A DNA stretch of 64,000 nucleotides, taken from the NCBI GenBank assembly GCA_960531495.1, contig OY482847.1:29348454-29412453 (forward strand), in the 5' to 3' direction. The stretch is from Zeus faber. Taxonomy: Eukaryota > Chordata > Actinopteri > Zeiformes > Zeidae. Below are positions 1 to 11,452 of this stretch, one piece after another; within the stretch, counting starts at the first letter, position 1, and each line of letters begins with the position of its first letter. The notes under the pieces are model-generated. The model did not search any database, had not been told where the DNA came from, and worked only from the letters and a program-made list of their open reading frames with translations. A program made the position numbers and the translations under genes.

Positions 1-597
1 CTGCATGGGGTGTGAGCCCTGCCAAAGCTGTTTGTTTTACGCTCACATGGTAGAAGTAGGAAGAAATATGCATATAGTACCCCCATATATTGAATGGAGT
101 ACCGCCCAAGGAATTTAGATTTTGCGCTGTATTTAAAATTGAAAGCTCTTCTGCAAAGTAGCTAAAACGCCTAGTGAACTGGCTCTGCCATATTTTGAGG
201 AGGTGCCCTTCTTTTTTTAACATTCCAGGTCGTGGGAAAGTGTAAGGCACTCCCATGTCATGAAACAAAGAATCCTTTACAATGCATCTTTATGTTCGAA
301 TAATGAAATTCTTGTGTGAATAAATCATATGTCAGGACGGAGTGAAATAGCATGAATTTGATTTTCCTTCAACAAAAAGGAGACGATAAGGGCTCAAGGG
401 CTAAAAAAAAAGACCTCTTAACCCCTGTTTCGGCTTGGTTAGCCCGAACTAACATGCGCGCTTCTCCGTGCATAGATTTTCTTTTTACTTAGAGAATCCG
501 ACCCGCATAACAAACACTGTTGCCATGGAAACACCTTGACCACAGGCCATTCACTGACCACCAGCAATCGGGTTAGAGAAAAATTCTGTCAGCATGC

Positions 598-603
<6 letters not shown>
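1..603. other. No gene recognised; contains one perfect X-box
   Basis: AT-rich non-coding sequence with no reading frame that I recognise. The only structured site seen is the X-box palindrome at 519-532, listed separately. A gene whose promoter lies here would have to be outside the window or have its exons hidden in the following microsatellite-rich sequence. Confidence 0.5.
519..532. promoter_or_regulatory. Perfect RFX X-box palindrome
   Basis: GTTGCCATGGAAAC matches all 14 positions of the consensus GTHNYYATRRNAAC, the RFX-family site found in promoters of ciliary genes and some immune genes. With equal base frequencies I estimate about 0.2 chance hits per strand in 64 kb, so chance is possible. 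No gene start is recognised beside it. Confidence 0.45.

Positions 604-658
<55 letters not shown>
604..658. repeat. (TG)n microsatellite
   Basis: Uninterrupted TG dinucleotides for about 50 bp, then a short TG-rich tail. The frames that cross it (Cys-Val or His-Thr repeats) are not genes. Confidence 0.95.
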
Positions 659-661
<3 letters not shown>

Positions 662-665
662 GTGT

Positions 666-1419
666 GAATAGGAAGGGGTGTGCTCACAGCAGGAGGGAGA
701 CCTCCTCTGCGTCATTCCAACGAGGGGCTTTTCCATGTCTGTGGGAATACCATTCCACCAGTGGAATCCATTTAGTTTATTTTCCGCCTTCCCATCTGAT
801 ACGGCCTCTTCCGTGTATTGTGCGTGAGAAACGACAAACAAGTTGTGATTGTTTTCACATGCATCATACTATAGACGTCAGTGATCACACGAAGGCGCCT
901 ACACACTTTGCCGGATTGCCCCAGCTCGCGGGAAGGAGGAACGATAAGAATTGGGCAGGTTTTCCCCCGGCAACAACTGACCGAGGTGTGAAGGGCAGAG
1001 GCGAATTAGGGATTCAAGACTCTCAAACAAACCGTTCGTTGTCAAAAAATCATTTTACTTCGTTGCCCACTTTAACTTAATGGAAATATGTAGCAATTAC
1101 TTCCTGCGGTGTAAATACAGCTTACGCAGTTTTTGGAAGGAGAGCTGCCCCGCTGCCCTTGGACATTCACAGCCAAACTCACGTACACGCATGTACACAA
1201 GACACACAAACACTAACTACGATATGTAAGTAAATTCAACTCAACAAACTCCAGCTGCTTTTGGCCGATTGTGAGTATTAATCTCAGCGCGTTGCTCCAC
1301 AACCCCGGTTCCCACTCCTCAATTTCCAGCTGGTCCTGATAACGCTTCACTCCTCATCTCCAGGCAATTAAAAGTTGCCGTTTGAGTGAGCTATTATCCT
1401 GGATCTTGTTTATAGACAC

Positions 1420-1423
<4 letters not shown>
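666..1423. other. No gene recognised
   Basis: Mixed-composition sequence between two microsatellites. A long plus-strand frame runs through it from the TG repeat, but its protein shows no domain, signal or family resemblance and starts inside the repeat, so I do not call a gene. Confidence 0.5.

Positions 1424-1514
<91 letters not shown>
1424..1514. repeat. (CA)n microsatellite
   Basis: About 90 bp of perfect CA dinucleotides, ending in acgcgcg, which begins the duplicated 130 bp segment that follows. Confidence 0.95.
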
Positions 1515-1516
<2 letters not shown>

Positions 1517-1631
1517 GCGTTTACCTGTCAAAGACGGGACTGTTGTCCTATACCTACAAAATGGTGACCGCAGGTTATTAGGTTCAAAAAAAGACATAAA
1601 AGACATGGAACATTTTGTTTGAAGTTAATTG

Positions 1632-1633
<2 letters not shown>
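1512..1633. repeat. Duplicated ~130 bp segment, copy 1 (flanked by CA repeats)
   Basis: Begins cgcgcgtttacctgtcaaag and runs through a conserved core to aagttaattgctcac. A second copy lies at 2761-2886 with the same first ~50 bp, a diverged middle and the same end. Both copies are bounded on both sides by CA repeats. Read on the minus strand, the conserved core ends in CAG followed by gtaaac, a splice-donor-like junction, but no matching gene is recognised. Confidence 0.7.

Positions 1634-1696
<63 letters not shown>
1634..1696. repeat. (CA)n microsatellite
   Basis: About 60 bp of CA dinucleotides at the right edge of the duplicated segment. Confidence 0.95.
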
Positions 1697-1700
<4 letters not shown>

Positions 1701-1802
1701 GTGCACACATCGCACACATACTGCATTGTATGTGTGCGATGGATAGTATGCCGTAATACCTTTCCTCTGTACTGACAGCTGCATAATGTATATCACCCGC
1801 AC

Positions 1803-1814
1803 GCACACACACAC

Positions 1815-1905
<91 letters not shown>
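1803..1905. repeat. (CA)n microsatellite
   Basis: About 100 bp of CA dinucleotides with one interruption near its left end. Confidence 0.95.
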
Positions 1906-1907
<2 letters not shown>

Positions 1908-2740
1908 CCATAATCCGAGGCTGAATCAAACCAAACATCCATTTCCTGAACGCGGAGGGACTGATACTCTGTCCACGGCAAGAGTCACAGGACGGAAACA
2001 AAAGGATTGAGGGATGAGGGTACAATGTGATTCTCATTACAAGGTGCTGACTTGAGCAACGGCATCACGTGTCATTCATCTGTCTTCCGAGCACACCCTC
2101 TCACACCGCGGGATCATGCTTGTAGGAGTGGGAATATCTATTTTTTAAATCCGTATTCGTCATTATTTTTTATCCACTTCTCATCCATTTCTGCCAAATA
2201 ACGAGACGTTTGGTGTTTGGACAGGGTAGTGTCACGTCAACTCAAGAAGCAGCTGGTCCAAATCAAAATTCTGAAATAAACTAGTCACCACTAAGTATTT
2301 ATCCCAGCAGCTCTGGAAAAGTGACACATTTAGAGAATTTTTGGGTTTGTTGTTTTTTTTACAAAAAATTGTGTACATAGGAGTCACAAAACATAAATAT
2401 TATATATATATAAATCATGTTTATGATGTGCGGTATTGACAACAGCTGAAACTGCACGCATTCATATGTTTTAATTCAGAGTTGAGTTATGCCCCACCCC
2501 CAGATTCTTTGCATAGAACGAAGCTTCGCTGTTTCATCTCCTGGGCCATATGGAAGCGGTTACACCAGGCAGGGATCTGAGCAATGCAAGGTGCCACATC
2601 GTTACTGTCAGTTTGAGAAATAGTTCCATGACGAAATGAAATGTTCGACGCTGGATTTAGCCAAATGAAAGAAATGTTCTGCGAAAACATTTGAAAGCAA
2701 CACACCACAATAATAAACTCACAAACAAAAAACACAAACA
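1906..2740. other. No gene recognised
   Basis: AT-rich sequence without a recognisable coding segment, RNA gene or mobile element. A long minus-strand frame here is made mostly of translated microsatellite sequence. Confidence 0.5.
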
Positions 2741-2760
2741 AAGAGACACACACACACACA

Positions 2761-2886
2761 CACGCGCGTTTACCTGTCAAAGACGGGACTGTTGTCCTAT
2801 ACCTACAAAATGGGAACCAGAGCTTTTGAGCAGTTTTACAAAACAAAAAGATAAAGAACATTTTGTCTTTAGTTAATTGTTCACGC
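2761..2886. repeat. Duplicated ~130 bp segment, copy 2
   Basis: Second copy of the segment at 1512-1633, again beginning after a short CA run (2745-2763) and followed by a CA run (2888-2926). It shares the first ~50 bp almost exactly and the closing attttgt...agttaattg part; the middle differs. Confidence 0.7.
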
Positions 2887-2887
<1 letters not shown>

Positions 2888-2928
<41 letters not shown>

Positions 2929-3007
2929 TTGTTGACCTCCCTCGTCCAGTTGATTTCCGTGAAGCAACTGTAGCTGTATATATATACATATATATATATA
3001 TACTGTG

Positions 3008-3048
<41 letters not shown>
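2888..3048. repeat. (CA)n followed by (TA)n microsatellites
   Basis: A CA run at 2888-2926 and, after about 50 bp of unique sequence, TA dinucleotides from about 2976 to 3047 with a short TG interruption. Confidence 0.9.
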
Positions 3049-3049
<1 letters not shown>

Positions 3050-3051
<2 letters not shown>

Positions 3052-3573
3052 CTTGGACATAGTCTACAAGTGGAATTCAACTTCTCAACCTGCAATGCAA
3101 CTCTTTATTAATTCTTAAATCATCAAGAACTGCTGCAATAACTGTCCTGTGATGAGCTGTAGGATGACGAGAGCCGGTTTATTGTTACCCAGAACGACCA
3201 CCAACGCCCCTCTTTGGAGAATGATCTTACCATGTTTTGGTCTATAAACAAACTAATCATCGTAAGTACTCCAAGAGGGGGAGAATCGCCATGGATGAGA
3301 CAGATAAACATAGAACCAAACTACATGTACACAGAAAAACTTCAACATAGAGACATCAGACGACAACATGTATTGACACAGTTAATTAAGTCCAGGAAAA
3401 TTGAAACAGCAATTGGGGCACATGGGCCTCTAACTGTGATAGCTATGGTTGTAAAATTAGGGCGAAAAGGAGAGGGATAAAATCAGGGGGGTGCTCGAAG
3501 GTGTGAGCTCGTGCACCGAGAGTGCCAGGGAACAGATTCCTGAGTACTGTTTATATATCATATGAGTTTGTTC

Positions 3574-3609
<36 letters not shown>

Positions 3610-3849
3610 TTGTGTGCATGTGTGTTTTACCATACTTGTGATGACCGGTCTCCCAATTGACTATTTCTGGTCCTCCTTCCCCAGGTGGAGTTTGCTCTCC
3701 TTGTCCTCAAAGTCCACCACCACCACCTGCTGAACGATTCTGTGAAAAAGCACTGACTTGTTTTCCGACAACATTTTCACCTTTTCCCCCGATGCAGAAC
3801 CACTTTTTTCCACTACATTTTGCAGTAGATGCTCCCTGCGTCCGAACTG
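3050..3849. other. No gene called; TG microsatellite at 3578-3607
   Basis: No convincing gene. A minus-strand frame ending near 3123 has a serine-rich end and an AATAAA in the right place on the minus strand (about 3104), but no splice site or family match that I can defend. Confidence 0.4.
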
Positions 3850-4340
3850 CATAGTCACTGCGTCCAGTGTACTTCGTGAGTGAAAAGAGCAGCGTCTTCA
3901 CGGACATACGTCGTCACAGCCGCTCCACTTTTAATGGCGACACAGCATAGAAATCTTTACCAGCATCTTGCCCTCTCAATGCATTGTGGGATACGCTCGC
4001 CAGCATAGCCTGCAGTGTTGGCATACTATGATAGTGTATCAGTAGAATGAATGTAGTGAATGTAGTACAGATGTCCGGATTCTTTTCACATATTAGATTC
4101 AGGTACTGTTTGCGTACTATTTCATGCATACTATGGTTTTTCCAGATTCCAATTCCAATTTGACATACTACATATTTTGCGAGTATGGCATTTGGGACGC
4201 AACAGTTGTGGTATATGAGTGGCAAACAAGATTTGGAACGCCCTATAAAATGGCTGACACCCTGACTGGATGGTGACCATGTGATCGGCTTGGGACACAG
4301 CTCCATGAAAGAAAAAAATGGAGGAATTTGGAGGCATATG
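3850..4340. repeat. Possible dispersed repeat (MITE-like)
   Basis: Contains phrases such as gcattgtgggatac, repeated cat-act-atg motifs and catttgggacgca, which resemble ends of short non-autonomous DNA elements common in fish genomes. I do not see clear terminal inverted repeats or a target duplication, so family and exact limits are open. Confidence 0.3.
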
Positions 4341-4588
4341 AGTTAAGGGAGGGGGGTGGGGGCGTTATGCGAGGGCTGTAATCTCCCCAGAGGAGAGAAA
4401 AGAATCACGGAATCACGAAAGGAATTAAAGACAAGAGCAGAGGAGATGGGATGCATAAATGTATTTTTGTTCAAAGCTGTATGAATTTTAGTCCACATGC
4501 AGGAGAGCAGAACTTCTAAACAACACCACTGCTGCCACTGAGCTAGAGTCTCGGCTCATCTGTGTGTGTGTTTCCATGTGTGCATTTA
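4341..4588. other. No feature seen before the Tc1 element
   Basis: Short stretch with no coding signal. Its last two bases are the TA dinucleotide flanking the Tc1 element. Confidence 0.4.
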
Positions 4589-6003
<1,415 letters not shown>

Positions 6004-6396
6004 TATGTGTGTTTCTGTGTATATGTCTGATGTTCATGATTCATTCTGTGTGTGTGTGTATGATTTTGTTTTTCTGTTTGAAATTGTGTGTGCATGTGTG
6101 TGTGTGTGTGTGTGCACCCAGGCCATGCATATGTGCGTGGTCAACTTGACACTCACGGTGAATAGAGGAACAGGATGGGTGGAGGGTTAGGTCGAAGCAT
6201 TTTTATGACAGGGAAGTGACATGGCCCCTGGAAGTGTGTGTGTACGTCTGTGTTCATACACTGTGTGTATGTGTCTTATGTAACGCAGCTTGTGTATAGT
6301 GTCCAATGTTTGTGGTGTGTGCGTGTGTGTGCCTCGTGTTTATTTGAATATGCGGTGTGAATGTGTTTGGTTTTTGTGTTTGTGTGTTCATATATA

Positions 6397-6398
<2 letters not shown>
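6004..6398. other. No gene recognised; TG-rich
   Basis: Degenerate TG-rich sequence with a short (TG)n near 6094-6114. Nothing coding is supported. Confidence 0.5.
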
Positions 6399-6486
<88 letters not shown>

Positions 6487-6505
6487 TATGTGTATGTACA
6501 AGAAT

Positions 6506-6531
<26 letters not shown>
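6399..6531. repeat. (AT)n then (GT)n compound microsatellite
   Basis: About 85 bp of perfect AT dinucleotides (to 6482), a short spacer, then a GT run at 6507-6531. Confidence 0.95.
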
Positions 6532-6536
<5 letters not shown>

Positions 6537-6989
6537 GTGACCTGCGTTCGGATCAGTTTCAACAGCAGTATGAGCTGATTGCAACTCAGGCCAGATCTGA
6601 CAAACACAAACAAATCAAACACAGCTCTCGCTGTAGGACGTCATTATTTCATTTATTTTATTTGTGAAAACTCATGATCATGACTCAGCGCGTTCCTTGA
6701 TGTATTTAACTGCCGTTGGATCCAAGTCTGCATGAAACTGCTCACGCGTTTGCATTCCTACCCACAGATCCGGGTTCGGGATCTGGATGGAGTTTAATTA
6801 AAGGGAAAACAAAAAGGCTCACTGGCCAAAACAAAAACATAAAACAGAATTATATTTTATCACGTCAGGGTCTATCTTGCGATCTGGTCCGCAGGGAGAT
6901 GTCTCCAGCACCATGCAATCCCCACTGCAAGACAAAACAACACCACACATAAAAAAGCTCTCCCAACCAGGTCCGACCAATCAGCGCTA
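6532..6989. other. No gene recognised; possible outer part of the LTR-element fossil
   Basis: No coding signal. It lies next to the Ty3/gypsy fossil and could include an untranslated or LTR part, but I could not find a matching second LTR, so this is a guess. Confidence 0.3.
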
Positions 6990-8517
6990 TTGAGGCTGAT
7001 TAGGTTTGGCTAAAGTGGCAGGTAACAAAGGGTGCTCCGCGCATTGGTATCCTTCATGCGGTGGAGCCACTGCAACAGGGCGGGGTCCAAACAGAGGGCA
7101 AAAGGGAATCCCAGGAGGAAGTACTGGAGGGCGCCGACTGCCCACTTGATGGCGAGGCACTCCTTCTCGACAGTGCTATACCTGGACTCCCTCTCGGAGA
7201 GCTTCCAGCTATACAGCACAGGCCGGCGGTCGGCGCCCTCCACCTGTTGGGACAACACTGCCCCCGGCCCTCTGGCTGACACGTCAGTCTGCAAGCGGAA
7301 AGGGAAAGAAAATTCAGGTGTATACAGCACTGACTTTCCACAGAGAGTTTATTTCACTTAATCAAAGACTGCTGGCACTTCTTTGTGCACTGGACTGGAT
7401 CTGACGCACCCTTCCGAGTTAAATCAGACAAAAGCCTGGTCAACTCCAAAAAGTCGGCTACAAACCTCCTATAGTAACCTGCCAGCCCTAAGAACTGCTT
7501 TACCTCTTCTTTCGTCTTGGGTCTCGGACGGTTCATGACCCCGGCGGTTTAATCTATCTGGGATCAGACCAAGTCCTCCACCCAAGTGGTACCCCCTGAT
7601 ACCATACCTCCCTCCGCCCAACCTCACTTGTTAGGGTTGGAGTGAGCCCACCTCAGGGACTCGAACACTGGACCAACATGCTGCATGTGCTGTCCCCACG
7701 TGTCACTGTGAATAATTACGTCATCTAAGTAGGCGGCAGACTCTGGTGACAAGGGAATCTGCCATTAGCCCTTAGCTAAGTCCAGTGTCGTAAAAAAAAT
7801 ATAGCCATGCCTAACCGCTCAAGGAGCTCGTCGACCCGGGGCATTGGATACGCATCGAATTTCGACACCGCATTCACCTTCGGGGGGTCTACACAGAAGC
7901 CTACACCAGTCTCTTGTAGACTCCTCTGTCTACCCCATGTCCAGCATGGCCTTCAACTTCATCTCCATGTGGTGGTGGATGAGGGACGTGCGGCCTGACA
8001 GCGGGGAGAAGAGATCAGAAAATGAGGCATTCCGCGCGGCAAACAACAGAGGGTCCAACCATTTATCCCAATTACGGCCTTGTCGTGCAAATACTCGTTC
8101 TTGTTCTTCAGCGTCTTATTGACCTGCTCCACCAGGTTGTAGGTCTGGGGGTGGTACACGCTGGTCCGAATTGAGCGGACGCCCAACAGCTCATAAAGTT
8201 CCCGAAGTGTACGTGACATAAAATAAGGGCCCTGGTCGGTCAGGATTTCCTTCACAATCACGATTCGGGAAATGACCTGAAACAATGCCCGCGCCACACT
8301 TTTGGCCGTAATACTGTGCAATGGCACCGCCTCGGACTACCGAGTTACAGTCCACTAGGATCAACACAAAATGTATCCCACGGGCAATGCGGTGTCACGG
8401 CCTGATGAGGTCCATACTGAGTGTTTCGAATGGCACCTCAACTAGGGGGAGGGGCCTCGACTAGGGGGAGGGGCCTCGACTAGGGGGAGGGGCCTCACCG
8501 GCGTGGTTGGTGTAGCT
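6990..8517 (-). mobile_element. Ty3/gypsy LTR-retrotransposon fossil, main part
   Basis: Fossil pol sequence on the minus strand. Recognisable parts are reverse transcriptase (FLGLAGYYRRFV motif near 7480), an adjoining RNase H region (near 7010-7330) and an integrase core segment (near 7960-8330, including YHPQT). The element is broken in several places. The integrase segment lies on the upstream side of the reverse transcriptase, not the usual gypsy order, so the fossil is rearranged or made of more than one copy. No LTR pair was found, so outer limits are approximate. A hAT element interrupts its right side; a further piece continues at 10656-10800. Probably old. Confidence 0.75.
8440..8500. 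repeat. Short tandem repeat, ~20 bp unit, three copies
   Basis: Three consecutive near-identical copies of a unit reading actagggggaggggcctcg. They lie at the edge of the gypsy fossil, just before the hAT insertion. Confidence 0.85.
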
Positions 8518-10655
8518 CAGAGCTTCTCAATTATTTTCTGTTACGCCCCCCCTCGGAAGAAGTAAACATTTCGCGCCCACCCAACTCTCTGCCGCGACTG
8601 TAAATAGTATAATTTGTCGATAAAATTGTTTTAAGTCACCTCTGCATAACATTGTATCCTTAACATTAAAGAAAACAAAAAAAGAAAGAAATATGGATCA
8701 ACTTACAACAAAGAATAACTTTATTTACATTGTTTTTTAGTCTGTAACAGAAAAGACTTAAAGTGCATACATTTTCCTGAAATTAAAAAAAAAAAATTCG
8801 ATCCTTTATTTAAACTGTATACATTTTTTGACCATTTGATACTGAAAAATGAAATATAATCAATAAATAATCAATTCAAATTGATCAGCAACATTAACTC
8901 AGGAGCACAATATATGAAACACTTTGACCTATAAAACAAAAATGAATAAAACAATTTGTGCTGATTTTTTTTTTTATCAAAATGAGGAAGTCAGGATTAA
9001 TGGCTACAATGAGCACGTTTTGCAGTGCACGGCTTTTCGAAGCGGGGTTTGAAGCATGATACTGCAACTCTCAGCTCTTGCTCAATGTTTAGCTGGGACC
9101 TGTACTTGGTCTTCAGTGCATGCGACAGCAGAGAAGCCAGTCTCACAAAGATAGGATGGTGCAAAAGGAAGAAGACCTTTTCATGGCCCTCTGCCCCGAG
9201 AGTGGATACTGCCTCTCTACACAGTGTCTGTGATGTGAACCTCAGTCTCAATGTGGAGTCAGACGTCAAATCGATGAACTGGTCCTCCTCTGCAGAGCTG
9301 AAACCAGTTGGAGCTGGTGCATTGAAAGGATCTCTCACCCAGTCTTATTGGGAACTGTTTTCAGGGAAGTACTTTTTAAAGAATCCCATCAGTGATGAAA
9401 TATGCGCCTTAATATATGGAATCACTGAGGTGGCATCATAGTCAGTAGTGTCAACAAATTCATGCAGGATCTGAAATGAATCAGTATTTCCTTCATCAAG
9501 TCGCCTGCCCCACATTGCAAGCTTTCCAGTGAAAGAGCTGATCTCTGTGACCTGAGGGAGGTGTTTATCTTTCCCTTGAAGCTGTAGATTTAGTTCATTT
9601 AGCTTTCCAAGTATGTCACTCAGGTAGGCCAGTTTTGCCAGGAAGTTCTCATCACTACATTTTTCTGCGAGGTTCATACTTGTGCTCCTGCTCCAAAAAC
9701 ATTCTTATCTGCTCTCTGAGCTCAAAAACCTCGGGACAAGACTTTTCCTGGTGACAGCCACCTTGCTTCACCGTGAAACAGCACAGCTTGATGTTCGGCT
9801 CCCATCTCCTCACAGATAGCAGAGACGACTCTTGTTTTTAGTGGTCTGGTCTTTAAAAATTGACTACACCTACAATGTCAGTCATAACCTCACTACATAA
9901 GCGATAAACTAACAGTCTTTGTTGCTGTCAGTTGCTTAATCGAACTGTAAGGCAAAACGTTTGTCTTTGAGTTTATCTACCAGCTGTTCTTTAAGATCGT
10001 TAGCAATGTCATTTATACGTCTGGCGACAGTGTCATTGGACGGAGGGATAGTTTTTATTTTTGCAGCACTTCCGTCATCCAGCATGACAGAGACCATGTC
10101 TAATGCTGCAGGCGGTATCAGCTCCTCTGCTATGGAGTAGGGTTATTTGCACTGAGCAATTTGGTACGCCATCTTACGTTTTCGCTGAAAAAACTCAAGG
10201 GGCTTATTAGCGTGATTGGGGTGTAATGTCTTTAAGTGACGCCTTAATTTATTTGGCTTCATACTGTCCGCTGCCAACTTTTTTTTTAGACACAGTAAAC
10301 ATACCGGTCTTTCCTCGTCTCCCACCGTAGTCACAGTGAAGCCAAGCGCTACATATGCTTCGTCATATTTCCTTGTCTTAGCTTTGGGGAGACTTACATT
10401 TGTCTCATTATCTCTGTCCCTCTCCGCCTTTCTTTTCATCCCTGTTAAATATTTTTTCATGGTGTCTCTTAAGGGTTTGTTATCTGCACTTCGTATCTCC
10501 TGCTCTCCAGCTGTGCTCTTGTTCGGTGCAAAAAAACCCCTACCTGCGGCAAAAAAAAGCATGCTACACGGGGTCACAGCGCCCCCCCCCCCCCCCCCCC
10601 CGCCATCGCTTCGAGCCCCCACAGGGGGGCGCGCCCCACTATTTGAGAAACACTG
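8518..10655 (-). mobile_element. hAT DNA transposon (ZBED5/SCAND3-like transposase), defective
   Basis: Ends form a short inverted repeat of hAT type: cagagcttctcaa at the left and the reverse complement of ttgagaaacactg at the right. Both flanks carry gtagct, compatible with a decayed 8 bp target duplication. On the minus strand an N-terminal segment near 10140-10480 holds a BED-type zinc finger (two Cys in CLLC, then two His in RHLKTLHPNH), and further segments at 9345-9677 and 8997-9338 resemble the C-terminal part of ZBED5/FAM200/SCAND3-type hAT transposases. These segments are in separate frames and most of the middle of the transposase is absent, so the copy is inactive. A C-rich run (10582-10601) lies near the right end. 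The element sits inside the gypsy fossil and is therefore younger than it. Confidence 0.75.
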
Positions 10656-10800
10656 GTAGCTGGAGGATTGACTAACTGGCACTCGGGACACGCGGCACAC
10701 CATTTACCACATCTGCCCAAATGCTCGGCCAATAGAAGCAGGCCATTATCGCCTGAAGTGCTTTTTCCTGTCTGGGGTGACTGGCCAGGTTATGTTGAAA
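10656..10800 (-). mobile_element. Ty3/gypsy fossil, piece beyond the hAT insertion
   Basis: A short minus-strand segment resembles the zinc-binding N-terminal part of a gypsy integrase (residues around HPRQEKALQAIMACFYWP). It continues the fossil listed at 6990-8517, from which it is separated by the hAT insertion. Broken; its right limit is uncertain. Confidence 0.55.
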
Positions 10801-10811
10801 AAAAAAAATTA

Positions 10812-10853
10812 GAAGGGTGGTCCTGAAAAGCTGATTTTCGGGACCACCCTTTT
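10812..10853. repeat. Strong short hairpin
   Basis: An inverted repeat of about 17 bp (aagggtggtcctgaaaa pairing with ttttcgggaccaccctt, one mismatch) with a loop of a few bases, bounded by A-rich and T-rich runs. It could be a terminal structure of a repeat or a hairpin-forming transcript; nothing shows which. Confidence 0.7.
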
Positions 10854-10859
10854 TTTTCA

Positions 10860-11417
10860 TTGTTGCGCTGTTCTGTCAACTTCTGCTGCTGTAAAACTTG
10901 GACTTCCTCCCGGGTATCAATAAAATGTTACATTTTATTATCTATCCTAATGCAATTGTATAACAGCAATGATGGAAGTCAGGTGAAATGTATTTGTATG
11001 TATATTTGTAAGAGTGTGTATGTTCTTGATAACAGAAGAAAGCAATTCATAAAATAAATAAGTAAATAATAACAAATACATACATAGATTAATACAAATA
11101 AATAAATTCCTCTTCTTGACTTCTTACTATGTATTGTACGTAAAAGATGGCGATGGTACAACTGTGAAACAGTCCAGCTGTTTGGTGTTAACAATGTGAA
11201 ACAGCTGATCTGTTTCCCGATCAATATCAATTTCTTCATATTCGTGCTTTGCGGGAACATCTGGATCTCCAAAAAACAGTCATTACCCCAGCCAAATGCA
11301 ACCTGTCCGCCATTAACATACCGGGACAGATATCCATAAAAAGGAAGAGAAAGAGCATAAGAGAGATTGAGATTTTCATAGAGTGTTTATTTTCCAGATT
11401 CTCCCAAATTAAAAGTA

Positions 11418-11451
<34 letters not shown>

Positions 11452-11452
11452 A
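10860..11452. other. No gene recognised; (CTAT)n at 11418-11450
   Basis: AT-rich sequence with a short CTAT tetranucleotide run directly against the left end of the second Tc1 element. No coding signal. Confidence 0.5.

Noticed and set aside
604-1080. 158-codon plus-strand frame
   Set aside because: It starts inside the TG repeat and the rest of the protein shows no domain or splice support.
551-2040. Long open frames of Cys-Val, His-Thr repeats on both strands
   Set aside because: They are translations of CA/TG microsatellites with no start context or family match.
3123-3311. Minus-strand frame with a serine-rich end and a nearby AATAAA
   Set aside because: Could be a last exon, but I found no acceptor or protein family that I can defend.
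8440-8500. Three direct repeats considered as a CRISPR-like array
   Set aside because: No spacers, and the setting is a eukaryotic transposon.
9025-9441. 138-codon plus-strand frame
   Set aside because: It is the shadow of the hAT transposase remnant on the minus strand.
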